Origin: Hippasteria phrygiana
Taxonomy: Eukaryota; Echinodermata; Asteroidea; Valvatida; Goniasteridae
Direction: 5' to 3'
Assembly: GCA_037893225.1 (NCBI GenBank)
Contig: JAZGUH010000116.1
Coordinates: 2,294,001-2,358,000, forward strand
DNA: 64,000 nt
In this document: one piece after another, positions 1 through 13,600 of the stretch
How the letters are laid out: every line of letters starts with the position of its first letter
Numbering within the stretch: position 1 is the stretch's first letter
The notes under the pieces: model-generated
Databases searched by the model: none
What the model was told of the DNA's origin: nothing
Seen by the model: only the letters and a program-made list of their open reading frames with translations
Made by a program: the position numbers and the translations under genes

Positions 1-129
1 TTGTGGAGAAAATTCAAACCTCGCAATGTTTATTTTCTTTCCGGCCAACATCTGTGTACATATAACCGTCTATTTATTGCTCCATGCATGTCAAATTCCC
101 TGGGGTATGGACTTGCTTTATTCATTCAT

Positions 130-360
130 AATTGCATGAAATATCAACCAAATGCAGTAATTTTGACATGTATGGATAGCTTAGACCTGGCGCTACATGT
201 TGCAATTATCGGCGGCTTCTTAGAGTTAACACTTGTGGAGAAAATTCAAACCTCGCAATGTTTATTTTCTTTCCGGCCAACATCTGTGTGCATATTACCT
301 TCTATTTATTGCTCCATGCCTGTCAAATTCCCTAGGGTATGACTTGCTTTACTCATTCAT
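130..360 (+). repeat. Representative 231-bp family A monomer
   Basis: This monomer runs from AATTGCATG to the base before the next AATTGCATG and ends in the short form AGGGTATGACTT. Its length is exactly 77 codons, yet the TATGA in the short form places a TGA that closes the longest plus-strand frame, so tandem 231-bp monomers do not build a long open frame. The same class recurs in runs, for example at about 1293-2216. Confidence 0.9.
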
Positions 361-592
361 AATTGCATGAAATATCAACCAAATACAGTAATTTTGACAT
401 GTATGGATAGCTTAGATCTGGCGCTACATGTTGCAATCATCGGCGGCTTCCTAGAGTTAAAACTTGTGGAGAAAATTCAAACCTCGCAATGTTTATTTTC
501 TTTCTGGCCAACATCTGTGTACATGTTACCGTCTATTTATTGCTCCATGCATGTCAAATTCCCTGGGGTATGGACTTCCTTTACTCATTCAT
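361..592 (+). repeat. Representative 232-bp family A monomer
   Basis: This monomer ends in the long form GGGGTATGGACT. It carries the TTCTGGCC variant in place of TTCCGGCC, which marks the 27-monomer and 9-monomer relationships (the same variant recurs near 6768, 8852 and 13934). The block shared with family B lies at 469-489, offset 108 from the monomer start. A length of 232 shifts the reading frame by one at every monomer. Confidence 0.9.
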
Positions 593-3500
593 AATTGCAT
601 GAAATATCAACCAAATACAGTAATTTTGACATGTATGGATAGCTTAGATCTGGCGCTACATGTTGCAATCATCGGCGGCTTCCTAGAGTTAAAACTTGTG
701 GAGAAAATTCAAACCTCGCAATGTTTATTTTATTTCCGGCCAACATCTGTGTACATGTTACCGTCTATTTATTGCTCCATGCATGTCAAATTCCCTGGGG
801 TATGGACTAGCTTTACTCATTCATAATTGCATGAAATATCAACCAAATTCAGTAATTTTGACATGTATGGATAGCTTAGACCTGGCGCTACATGTTGCAA
901 TTATCGGCGGCTTCCTAGAGTTAAAACTTGTGGAGAAAATTCAAACCTCGCAATGTTTATTTTCTTTCCGGCCAACATCTGTGTACATGTTACCGTCTAT
1001 TTATTGCTCCATGCATGTCAAATTCCCTGGGGTATGGACTAGCTTTATTCATTCATAATTGCATGAAATATCAACCAAATGCAGTAATTTTGACATGTAT
1101 GGATAGCTTAGATCTGGCGCTACATGTTGCAATTATCGGCGGCTTCTTAGAGTTAACACTTGTGGAGAAAATTCAAAACTCGCAATGTTTATTTTCTTTC
1201 CGGCCAACATCTGTGTGCATATTACCTTCTATTTATTGCTCCATGCCTGTCAAATTCCCTAGGGTATGACTTGCTTTACTCATTCATAATTGCATGAAAT
1301 ATCAACCAAATACAGTAATTTTGACATGTATGGATAGCTTAGATCTGGCGCTACATGTTGCAATTATCGGCGGCTTCTTAGAGTTAACACTTGTGGAGAA
1401 CATTCAAACCTCGCAATGTTTATTTTCTTTCCGGCCAACATCTGTGTGCATATTACCTTCTATTTATTGCTCCATGCCTGTCAAATTCCCTAGGGTATGA
1501 CTTGCTTTAATCATTCATAATTGCATGAAATATCAACCAAATACAGTAATTTTGACATGTATGGATAGCTTAGATCTGGCGCTACATGTTGCAATTATCG
1601 GCGGCTTCTTAGAGTTAAAACCTGTGGAGAAAATTCAAACCTCGCAATTTTTTTTTTCTTTCCGGCCAACATCTGTGTGCATATTACCGTCTATTTATTG
1701 CTCCATGCCTGTCAAATTCCCTAGGGTATGACTTGCTTTACTCATTCATAATTGCATGAAATATCAACCAAATACAGTAATTTTGACATGTATGGATAGC
1801 TTAGATCTGGCGCTACATGTTGCAATCATCGGCGGCTTCCTAGAGTTAAAACTTGTGGAGAAAATTCAAACCTCGCAATGTTTATTTTCTTTCCGGCCAA
1901 CATCTGTGTGCATATTACCTTCTATTTATTGCTCCATGCCTCTCAAATTCCCTAGGGTATGACTTGCTTTACTCATTCATAATTGCATGAAATATCAACC
2001 AAATACAGTAATTTTGACATGTATGGATAGCTTAGACCTGGCGCTACATGTTGCAATCATCGGCGGCTTCCTAGAGTTAAAACTTGTGGAGAAAATTCAA
2101 ACCTCGCAATGTTTATTTTCTTTCCGGCCAACATCTGTGTGCATATTACCTTCTATTTATTGCTCCATGCCTGTCAAATTCCCTAGGGTATGACTTGCTT
2201 TACTCATTCATAATTGCATGAAATATCAACCAAATACAGTAATTTTGACATGTATGGATAGCTTAGATCTGGCGCTACATGTTGCAATCATCGGCGGCTT
2301 CCTAGAGTTAAAACTTGTGGAGAAAATTCAAACCTCGCAATGTTTATTTTCTTTCCGGCCAACATCTGTGTACATGTTACCGTCTATTTATTGCTCCATG
2401 CATGTCAAATTCCCTGGGGTATGGACTTGCTTTATTCATTCATAATTGCATGAAATATCAACCAAATGCAGTAATTTTGACATGTATGGATAGCTTAGAT
2501 CTGGCGCTACATGTTGCAATTATCGGCGGCTTCTTAGAGTTAACACTTGTGGAGAAAATTCAAACCTCGCAATGTTTATTTTCTTTCCGGCCAACATCTG
2601 TGTACATATAACCGTCTATTTATTGCTCCATGCATGTCAAATTCCCTGGGGTATGGACTTGCTTTATTCATTCATAATTGCATGAAATATCAACCAAATA
2701 CAGTAATTTTGACATGTATGGATAGCTTAGATCTGGCGCTACATGTTGCAATCATCGGCGGCTTCCTAGAGTTAAAACTTGTGGAGAAAATTCAAACCTC
2801 GCAATGTTTATTTTCTTTCCGGCCAACATCTGTGTACATGTTACCGTCTATTTATTGCTCCATGCATGTCAAATTGCCTGGGGTATGGACTTGCTTTACT
2901 CATTCATAATTGCATGAAATATCAACCAAATACAGTAATTTTGACATGTATGGATAGCTTAGATCTGGCGCTACATGTTGCAATCATCGGCGGCTTCCTA
3001 GAGTTAAAACTTGTGGAGAAAATTCAAACCTCGCAATGTTTATTTTCTTTCCGGCCAACATCTGTGTGCATATTACCTTCTATTTATTGCTCCATGCATG
3101 TCAAATTCCCTGGGGTATGGACTTGCTTTACTCATTCATAATTGCATGAAATATCAACCAAATACAGTAATTTTGACATGTATGGATAGCTTAGATCTGG
3201 CGCTACATGTTGCAATCATCGGCGGCTTCCTAGAGTTAAAACTTGTGGAGAAAATTCAAACCTCGCAATGTTTATTTTCTTTCCGGCCAACATCTGTGTA
3301 CATGTTACCGTCTATTTATTGCTCCATGCATGTCAAATTCCCTGGGGTATGGACTAGCTTTACTCATTCATAATTGCATGAAATATCAACCAAATTCAGT
3401 AATTTTGACATGTATGGATAGCTTAGATCTGGCGCTACATGTTGCAATTATCGGCGGCTTCTTAGAGTTAAAACTTGTGGAGAAAATTCAAACCTCGCAA

Positions 3501-3795
3501 TGTTTATTTTCTTTCCGGCCAACATCTGTGTGCATATTACCTTCTATTTATTGCTCCATGCCTGTCAAATTCCCTAGGGTATGACTTGCTTTACTCATTC
3601 ATAATTGCATGAAATATCAACCAAATACAGTAATTTTGACATGTATGGATAGCTTAGATCTGGCGCTACATGTTGCAATCATCGGCGGCTTCCTAGAGTT
3701 AAAACTTGTGGAGAAAATTCAAACCTCGCAATGTTTATTTTCTTTCCGGCCAACATCTGTGTGCATATTACCTTCTATTTATTGCTCCATGCCTG

Positions 3796-5743
3796 TCAAA
3801 TTCCCTAGGGTATGACTTGCTTTACTCATTCATAATTGCATGAAATATCAACCAAATACAGTAATTTTGACATGTATGGATAGCTTAGATCTGGCGCTAC
3901 ATGTTGCAATCATCGGCGGCTTCCTAGAGTTAAAACTTGTGGAGAAAATTCAAACCTCGCAATGTTTATTTTCTTTCCGGCCAACATCTGTGTACATGTT
4001 ACCGTCTATTTATTGCTCCATGCATGTCAAATTCCCTGGGGTATGGACTTGCTTTATTCATTCATAATTGCATGAAATATCAACCAAATGCAGTAATTTT
4101 GACATGTATGGATAGCTTAGATCTGGCGCTACATGTTGGAATTATCGGCGGCTTCTTAGAGTTAACACTTGTGGAGAAAATTCAAACCTCGCAATGTTTA
4201 TTTTCTTTCCGGCCAACATCTGTGTACATATAACCGTCTATTTATTGCTCCATGCATATCAAATTCCCTGGGGTATGGACTTGCTTTATTCATTCATAAT
4301 TGCATGAAATATCAACCAAATGCAGTAATTTTGACATGTATGGATAGCTTAGACCTGGCGCTACATGTTGCAATTATCGGCGGCTTCTTAGAGTTAACAC
4401 TTGTGGAGAAAATTCAAACCTCGCAATGTTTATTTTCTTTCCGGCCAACATCTGTGTACATATAACCGTCTATTTATTGCTCCATGCATGTCAAATTCCC
4501 TGGGGTATGGACTTGCTTTATTCATTCATAATTGCATGAAATATCAACCAAATGCAGTAATTTTGACATGTATGGATAGCTTAGACCTGGCGCTACATGT
4601 TGCAATTATCGGCGGCTTCTTAGAGTTAACACTTGTGGAGAAAATTCAAACCTCGCAATGTTTATTTTCTTTCCGGCCAACATCTGTGTGCATATTACCT
4701 TCTATTTATTGCTCCATGCCTCTCAAATTCCCTAGGGTATGACTTGCTTTACTCATTCATAATTGCATGAAATATCAACCAAATACAGTAATTTTGACAT
4801 GTATGGATAGCTTAGATCTGGCGCTACATGTTGCAATCATCGGCGGCTTCCTAGAGTTAAAACTTGTGGAGAAAATTCAAACCTCGCAATGTTTATTTTC
4901 TTTCCGGCCAACATCTGTGTACATGTTACCGTCTATTTATTGCTCCATGCATGTCAAATTCCCTGGGGTATGGACTTGCTTTATTCATTCATAATTGCAT
5001 GAAATATCAACCAAATGCAGTAATTTTGACATGTATGGATAGCTTAGATCTGGCGCTACATGTTGGAATTATCGGCGGCTTCTTAGAGTTAACACTTGTG
5101 GAGAAAATTCAAACCTCGCAATGTTTATTTTCTTTCCGGCCAACATCTGTGTACATATAACCGTCTATTTATTGCTCCATGCATATCAAATTCCCTGGGG
5201 TATGGACTTGCTTTATTCATTCATAATTGCATGAAATATCAACCAAATGCAGTAATTTTGACATGTATGGATAGCTTAGACCTGGCGCTACATGTTGCAA
5301 TTATCGGCGGCTTCTTAGAGTTAACACTTGTGGAGAAAATTCAAACCTCGCAATGTTTATTTTCTTTCCGGCCAACATCTGTGTACATATAACCGTCTAT
5401 TTATTGCTCCATGCATGTCAAATTCCCTGGGGTATGGACTTGCTTTATTCATTCATAATTGCATGAAATATCAACCAAATGCAGTAATTTTGACATGTAT
5501 GGATAGCTTAGACCTGGCGCTACATGTTGCAATTATCGGCGGCTTCTTAGAGTTAACACTTGTGGAGAAAATTCAAACCTCGCAATGTTTATTTTCTTTC
5601 CGGCCAACATCTGTGTGCATATTACCTTCTATTTATTGCTCCATGCCTCTCAAATTCCCTAGGGTATGACTTGCTTTACTCATTCATAATTGCATGAAAT
5701 ATCAACCAAATACAGTAATTTTGACATGTATGGATAGCTTAGA
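3796..5743 (+). repeat. Recent tandem duplication of four family A monomers (927 bp)
   Basis: Positions 3796-4816 match 4723-5743 with no difference that I could find by eye. This includes the private variants TTGGAATTATC and CATATCAAATT, each seen once per unit and nowhere else. The left limit is set by CCTGTC at 3795 against CCTCTC at 4722. The right limit is set by AGATCT at 4817 against AGACCT at 5744. Identity over 1021 bp with private variants points to a young unequal exchange, unless it is an assembly artefact. Confidence 0.85.
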
Positions 5744-6414
5744 CCTGGCGCTACATGTTGCAATCATCGGCGGCTTCCTAGAGTTAAAACTTGTGGAGAA
5801 AATTCAAACCTCGCAATGTTTATTTTCTTTCCGGCCAACATCTGTGTGCATATTACCTTCTATTTATTGCTCCATGCCTGTCAAATTCCCTAGGGTATGA
5901 CTTGCTTTACTCATTCATAATTGCATGAAATATCAACCAAATACAGTAATTTTGACATGTATGGATAGCTTAGATCTGGCGCTACATGTTGCAATCATCG
6001 GCGGCTTCCTAGAGTTAAAACTTGTGGAGAAAATTCAAACCTCGCAATGTTTATTTTCTTTCCGGCCAACATCTGTGTACATGTTACCGTCTATTTATTG
6101 CTCCATGCATGTCAAATTCCCTGGGGTATGGACTTGCTTTATTCATTCATAATTGCATGAAATATCAACCAAATGCAGTAATTTTGACATGTATGGATAG
6201 CTTAGATCTGGCGCTACATGTTGCAATTATCGGCGGCTTCTTAGAGTTAACACTTGTGGAGAAAATTCAAACCTCGCAATGTTTATTTTCTTTCCGGCCA
6301 ACATCTGTGTACATATAACCGTCTATTTATTGCTCCATGCATGTCAAATTCCCTGGGGTATGGACTTGCTTTATTCATTCATAATTGCATGAAATATCAA
6401 CCAAATGCAGTAAT

Positions 6415-9400
6415 TTTGACATGTATGGATAGCTTAGACCTGGCGCTACATGTTCCAATTATCGGCGGCTTCTTAGAGTTAACACTTGTGGAGAAAATTC
6501 AAACCTCGCAATGTTTATTTTCTTTCCGGCCAACATCTGTGTGCATATTACCTTCTATTTATTGCTCCATGCCTGTCAAATTCCCTAGGGTATGACTTGC
6601 TTTACTCATTCATAATTGCATGAAATATCAACCAAATACAGTAATTTTGACATGTATGGATAGCTTAGATCTGGCGCTACATGTTGCAATCATCGGCGGC
6701 TTCCTAGAGTTAAAACTTGTGGAGAAAATTCAAACCTCGCAATGTTTATTTTCTTTCTGGCCAACATCTGTGTACATGTTACCGTCTATTTATTGCTCCA
6801 TGCATGTCAAATTCCCTGGGGTATGGACTTCCTTTACTCATTCATAATTGCATGAAATATCAACCAAATACAGTAATTTTGACATGTATGGATAGCTTAG
6901 ATCTGGCGCTACATGTTGCAATCATCGGCGGCTTCCTAGAGTTAAAACTTGTGGAGAAAATTCAAACCTCGCAATGTTTATTTTATTTCCGGCCAACATC
7001 TGTGTACATGTTACCGTCTATTTATTGCTCCATGCATGTCAAATTCCCTGGGGTATGGACTAGCTTTACTCATTCATAATTGCATGAAATATCAACCAAA
7101 TTCAGTAATTTTGACATGTATGGATAGCTTAGACCTGGCGCTACATGTTGCAATTATCGGCGGCTTCCTAGAGTTAAAACTTGTGGAGAAAATTCAAACC
7201 TCGCAATGTTTATTTTCTTTCCGGCCAACATCTGTGTACATGTTACCGTCTATTTATTGCTCCATGCATGTCAAATTCCCTGGGGTATGGACTAGCTTTA
7301 TTCATTCATAATTGCATGAAATATCAACCAAATGCAGTAATTTTGACATGTATGGATAGCTTAGATCTGGCGCTACATGTTGCAATTATCGGCGGCTTCT
7401 TAGAGTTAACACTTGTGGAGAAAATTCAAAACTCGCAATGTTTATTTTCTTTCCGGCCAACATCTGTGTGCATATTACCTTCTATTTATTGCTCCATGCC
7501 TGTCAAATTCCCTAGGGTATGACTTGCTTTACTCATTCATAATTGCATGAAATATCAACCAAATACAGTAATTTTGACATGTATGGATAGCTTAGATCTG
7601 GCGCTACATGTTGCAATTATCGGCGGCTTCTTAGAGTTAACACTTGTGGAGAACATTCAAACCTCGCAATGTTTATTTTCTTTCCGGCCAACATCTGTGT
7701 GCATATTACCTTCTATTTATTGCTCCATGCCTGTCAAATTCCCTAGGGTATGACTTGCTTTAATCATTCATAATTGCATGAAATATCAACCAAATACAGT
7801 AATTTTGACATGTATGGATAGCTTAGATCTGGCGCTACATGTTGCAATTATCGGCGGCTTCTTAGAGTTAAAACCTGTGGAGAAAATTCAAACCTCGCAA
7901 TTTTTATTTTCTTTCCGGCCAACATCTGTGTGCATATTACCTTCTATTTATTGCTCCATGCCTGTCAAATTCCCTAGGGTATGACTTGCTTTACTCATTC
8001 ATAATTGCATGAAATATCAACCAAATACAGTAATTTTGACATGTATGGATAGCTTAGATCTGGCGCTACATGTTGCAATCATCGGCGGCTTCCTAGAGTT
8101 AAAACTTGTGGAGAAAATTCAAACCTCGCAATGTTTATTTTCTTTCCGGCCAACATCTGTGTACATGTTACCGTCTATTTATTGCTCCATGCATGTCAAA
8201 TTCCCTGGGGTATGGACTTGCTTTACTCATTCATAATTGCATGAAATATCAACCAAATACAGTAATTTTGACATGTATGGATAGCTTAGATCTGGCGCTA
8301 CATGTTGCAATCATCGGCGGCTTCCTAGAGTTAAAACTTGTGGAGAAAATTCAAACCTCGCAATGTTTATTTTCTTTCCGGCCAACATCTGTGTACATGT
8401 TACCGTCTATTTATTGCTCCATGCATGTCAAATTCCCTGGGGTATGGACTAGCTTTACTCATTCATAATTGCATGAAATATCAACCAAATTCAGTAATTT
8501 TGACATGTATGGATAGCTTAGACCTGGCGCTACATGTTGCAATTATCGGCGGCTTCTTAGAGTTAACACTTGTGGAGAAAATTCAAACCTCGCAATGTTT
8601 ATTTTCTTTCCGGCCAACATCTGTGTGCATATTACCTTCTATTTATTGCTCCATGCCTGTCAAATTCCCTAGGGTATGACTTGCTTTACTCATTCATAAT
8701 TGCATGAAATATCAACCAAATACAGTAATTTTGACATGTATGGATAGCTTAGATCTGGCGCTACATGTTGCAATCATCGGCGGCTTCCTAGAGTTAAAAC
8801 TTGTGGAGAAAATTCAAACCTCGCAATGTTTATTTTCTTTCTGGCCAACATCTGTGTACATGTTACCGTCTATTTATTGCTCCATGCATGTCAAATTCCC
8901 TGGGGTATGGACTTCCTTTACTCATTCATAATTGCATGAAATATCAACCAAATACAGTAATTTTGACATGTATGGATAGCTTAGATCTGGCGCTACATGT
9001 TGCAATCATCGGCGGCTTCCTAGAGTTAAAACTTGTGGAGAAAATTCAAACCTCGCAATGTTTATTTTCTTTCCGGCCAACATCTGTGTACATGTTACCG
9101 TCTATTTATTGCTCCATGCATGTCAAATTCCCTGGGGTATGGACTAGCTTTACTCATTCATAATTGCATGAAATATCAACCAAATTCAGTAATTTTGACA
9201 TGTATGGATAGCTTAGACCTGGCGCTACATGTTGCAATTATCGGCGGCTTCCTAGAGTTAAAACTTGTGGAGAAAATTCAAACCTCGCAATGTTTATTTT
9301 CTTTCCGGCCAACATCTGTGTACATGTTACCGTCTATTTATTGCTCCATGCATGTCAAATTCCCTGGGGTATGGACTAGCTTTATTCATTCATAATTGCA

Positions 9401-10635
9401 TGAAATATCAACCAAATGCAGTAATTTTGACATGTATGGGTAGCTTAGATCTGGCGCTACATGTTGCAATTATCGGCGGCTTCTTAGAGTTAACACTTGT
9501 GGAGAAAATTCAAAACTCGCAATGTTTATTTTCTTTCCGGCCAACATCTGTGTGCATATTACCTTCTATTTATTGCTCCATGCCTGTCAAATTCCCTAGG
9601 GTATGACTTGCTTTACTCATTCATAATTGCATGAAATATCAACCAAATACAGTAATTTTGACATGTATGGATAGCTTAGATCTGGCGCTACATGTTGCAA
9701 TTATCGGCGGCTTCTTAGAGTTAACACTTGTGGAGAACATTCAAACCTCGCAATGTTTATTTTCTTTCCGGCCAACATCTGTGTGCATATTACCTTCTAT
9801 TTATTGCTCCATGCCTGTCAAATTCCCTAGGGTATGACTTGCTTTAATCATTCATAATTGCATGAAATATCAACCAAATACAGTAATTTTGACATGTATG
9901 GATAGCTTAGATCTGGCGCTACATGTTGCAATTATCGGCGGCTTCTTAGAGTTAAAACCTGTGGAGAAAATTCAAACCTCGCAATTTTTATTTTCTTTCC
10001 GGCCAACATCTGTGTGCATATTACCTTCTATTTATTGCTCCATGCCTGTCAAATTCCCTAGGGTATGACTTGCTTTACTCATTCATAATTGCATGAAATA
10101 TCAACCAAATACAGTAATTTTGACATGTATGGATAGCTTAGATCTGGCGCTACATGTTGCAATCATCGGCGGCTTCCTAGAGTTAAAACTTGTGGAGATA
10201 ATTCAAACCTCGCAATGTTTATTTTCTTTCCGGCCAACATCTGTGTACATGTTACCGTCTATTTATTGCTCCATGCATGTCAAATTCCCTGGGGTATGGA
10301 CTTGCTTTACTCATTCATAATTGCATGAAATATCAACCAAATACAGTAATTTTGACATGTATGGATAGCTTAGATCTGGCGCTACATGTTGCAATCATCG
10401 GCGGCTTCCTAGAGTTAAAACTTGTGGAGAAAATTCAAACCTCGCAATGTTTATTTTCTTTCCGGCCAACATCTGTGTACATGTTACCGTCTATTTATTG
10501 CTCCATGCATGTCAAATTCCCTGGGGTATGGACTAGCTTTACTCATTCATAATTGCATGAAATATCAACCAAATTCAGTAATTTTGACATGTATGGATAG
10601 CTTAGACCTGCCGCTACATGTTGCAATTATCGGCG
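6415..10635 (+). repeat. Family A 9-monomer higher-order repeat (2084 bp), two units
   Basis: About 6415-8499 recurs at about 8500-10583 and the match runs on to ~10635. The markers TTCTGGCC (6768 and 8852), CAAAACTCGC, GAGAACATTC and AAACCTGTGG occur in the same order and spacing. Small differences include TTTTATTTCCGG near 6981 against TTTTCTTTCCGG near 9065, and GTATGGGTAG near 9435. The match ends where TTCTTAGAGTTAAC near 8556 faces TTCCTAGAGTTAAA near 10640. Confidence 0.82.
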
Positions 10636-13600
10636 GCTTCCTAGAGTTAAAACTTGTGGAGAAAATTCAAACCTCGCAATGTTTATTTTCTTTCCGGCCA
10701 ACATCTGTGTACATGTTACCGTCTATTTATTGCTCCATGCATGTCAAATTCCCTGGGGTATGGACTAGCTTTATTCATTCATAATTGCATGAAATATCAA
10801 CCAAATGCAGTAATTTTGACATGTATGGATAGCTTAGATCTGGCGCTACATGTTGCAATTATCGGCGGCTTCTTAGAGTTAACACTTGTGGAGAAAATTC
10901 AAAACTCGCAATGTTTATTTTCTTTCCGGCCAACATCTGTGTGCACATTACCTTCTATTTATTGCTCCATGCCTGTCAAATTCCCTAGGGTATGACTTGC
11001 TTTACTCATTCATAATTGCATGAAATATCAACCAAATACAGTAATTTTGACATGTATGGATAGCTTAGATCTGGCGCTACATGTTGCAATCATCGGCGGC
11101 TTCCTAGAGTTAAAACTTGTGGAGAAAATTCAAACCTCGCAATGTTTATTTTCTTTGCGGCCAACATCTGTGTACATGTTACCGTCTATTTATTGCTCCA
11201 TGCATGTCAAATTCCCTGGGGTATGGACTTGCTTTATTCATTCATAATTGCATGAAATATCAACCAAATGCAGTAATTTTGACATGTATGGATAGCTTAG
11301 ATCTGGCGCTACATGTTGCAATTATCGGCGGCTTCTTAGAGTTAACACTTGTGGAGAAAATTCAAACCTCGCAATGTTTATTTTCTTTCCGGCCAACATC
11401 TGTGTGCATATTACCTTCTATTTATTGCTCCATGCCTGTCAAATTCCCTAGGGTATGACTTGCTTTACTCATTCATAATTGCATGAAATATCAACCAAAT
11501 ACAGTAATTTTGACATGTATGGATAGCTTAGATCTGGCGCTACATGTTGCAATCATCGGCGGCTTCCTAGAGTTAAAACTTGTGGAGAAAATTCAAACCT
11601 CGCAATGTTTATCTTCTTTCCGGCCAACATCTGTGTACATGTTACCGTCTATTTATTGCTCCATGCATGTCAAATTCCCTGGGGTATGGACTTGCTTTAT
11701 TCATTCATAATTGCATGAAATATCAACCAAATGCAGTAATTTTGACATGTATGGATAGCTTAGATCTGGCGCTACATGTTGCAATTATCGGCGGCTTCTT
11801 AGAGTTAACACTTGTGGAGAAAATTCAAACCTCGCAATGTTTATTTTCTTTCCGGCCAACATCTGTGTACATATAACCGTCTATTTATTGCTCCATGCAT
11901 GTCAAATTCCCTGGGGTATGGACTTGCTTTATTCATTCATAATTGCTTGAAATATCAACCAAATGCAGTAATTTTGACATGTATGGATAGCTTAGACCTG
12001 GCGCTACATGTTGCAATTATCGGCGGCTTCTTAGAGTTAACACTTGTGGAGAAAATTCAAACCTCGCAATGTTTATTTTCTTTCCGGCCAACATCTGTGT
12101 GCATATTACCTTCTATTTATTGCTCCATGCCTGTCAAATTCCCTAGGGTATGACTTGCTTTACTCATTCATAATTGCATGAAATATCAACCAAATACAGT
12201 AATTTTGACATGTATTGATAGCTTAGATCTGGCGCTACATGTTGCAATCATCGGCGGCTTCCTAGAGTTAAAACTTGTGGAGAAAATTCAAACCTCGCAA
12301 TGTTTATTTTCTTTCCGGCCAACATCTGTGTGCATATTACCGTCTATTTATTGCTCCATGCATGTCAAATTCCCTGGGGTATGGACTAGCTTTATTCATT
12401 CATAATTGCATGAAATATCAACCAAATGCAGTAATTTTGACATGTATGGATAGCTTAGATCTGGCGCTACATGTTGCAATTATCGGCGGCTTCTTAGAGT
12501 TAACACTTGTGGAGAAAATTCAAAACTCGCAATGTTTATTTTCTTTCCGGCCAACATCTGTGTGCATATTACCTTCTATTTATTGCTCCATGCCTGTCAA
12601 ATTCCCTAGGGTATGACTTGCTTTACTCATTCATAATTGCATGAAATATCAACCAAATACAGTAATTTTGACATGTATGGATAGCTTAGATCTGGCGCTA
12701 CATGTTGCAATCATCGGCGGCTTCCTAGATTTAAAACTTGTGGAGAAAATTCAAACCTCGCAATGTTTATTTTCTTTCCGGCCAACATCTGTGTACATGT
12801 TACCGTCTATTTATTGCTCCATGCATGTCAAATTCCCTGGGGTATGGACTAGCTTTACTCATTCATAATTGCATGAAATATCAACCAAATTCAGTAATTT
12901 TGACATGTATGGATAGCTTAGACCTGGCGCTACATGTTGCAATTATCGGCGGCTTCTTAGAGTTAACACTTGTGGAGAAAATTCAAACCTCGCAATGTTT
13001 ATTTTCTTTCCGGCCAACATCTGTGTACATATAACCGTCTATTTATTGCTCCATGCATGTCAAATTCCCTGGGGTATGGACTTGCTTTATTCATTCATAA
13101 TTGCATGAAATATCAACCAAATACAGTAATTTTGACATGTATGGATAGCTTATATCTGGCGCTACATGTTGCAATCATCGGCGGCTTCCTAGAGTTAAAA
13201 CTTGTGGAGAAAATTCAAACCTCGCAATGTTTATTTTCTTTCCGGCCAACATCTGTGTACATGTTACCGTCTATTTATTGCTCCATGCATGTCAAATTCC
13301 CTGGGGTATGGACTTGCTTTACTCATTCATAATTGCATGAAATATCAACCAAATACAGTAATTTTGACATGTATGGATAGCTTAGATCTGGCGCTACATG
13401 TTGCAATCATCGGCGGCTTCCTAGAGTTAAAACTTGTGGAGAAAATTCAAACCTCGCAATGTTTATTTTCTTTCCGGCCAACATCTGTGTACATGTTACC
13501 GTCTATTTATTGCTCCATGCATGTCAAATTCCCTGGGGTATGGACTAGCTTTATTCATTCATAATTGCATGAAATATCAACCAAATGCAGTAATTTTGAC

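Larger units (their letters stand above)
1..8160 (+). repeat. Family A 27-monomer offset pair (6253 bp): 1-1907 and 6254-8160
   Basis: The order of variant monomers in 1-1907 is reproduced at 6254-8160, including the rare TTTATTTCCGG, CAAAACTCGC, GAGAACATTC and AAACCTGTGG variants. The few differences seen include TTGCAATT against TTCCAATT, the T run at 1648-1657, and CCGTC against CCTTC near 1687. The match breaks at about 1908 against 8161, where GTGTGCATATT faces GTGTACATGTT. Its left limit lies outside the window. The offset equals 27 monomers. Confidence 0.85.
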
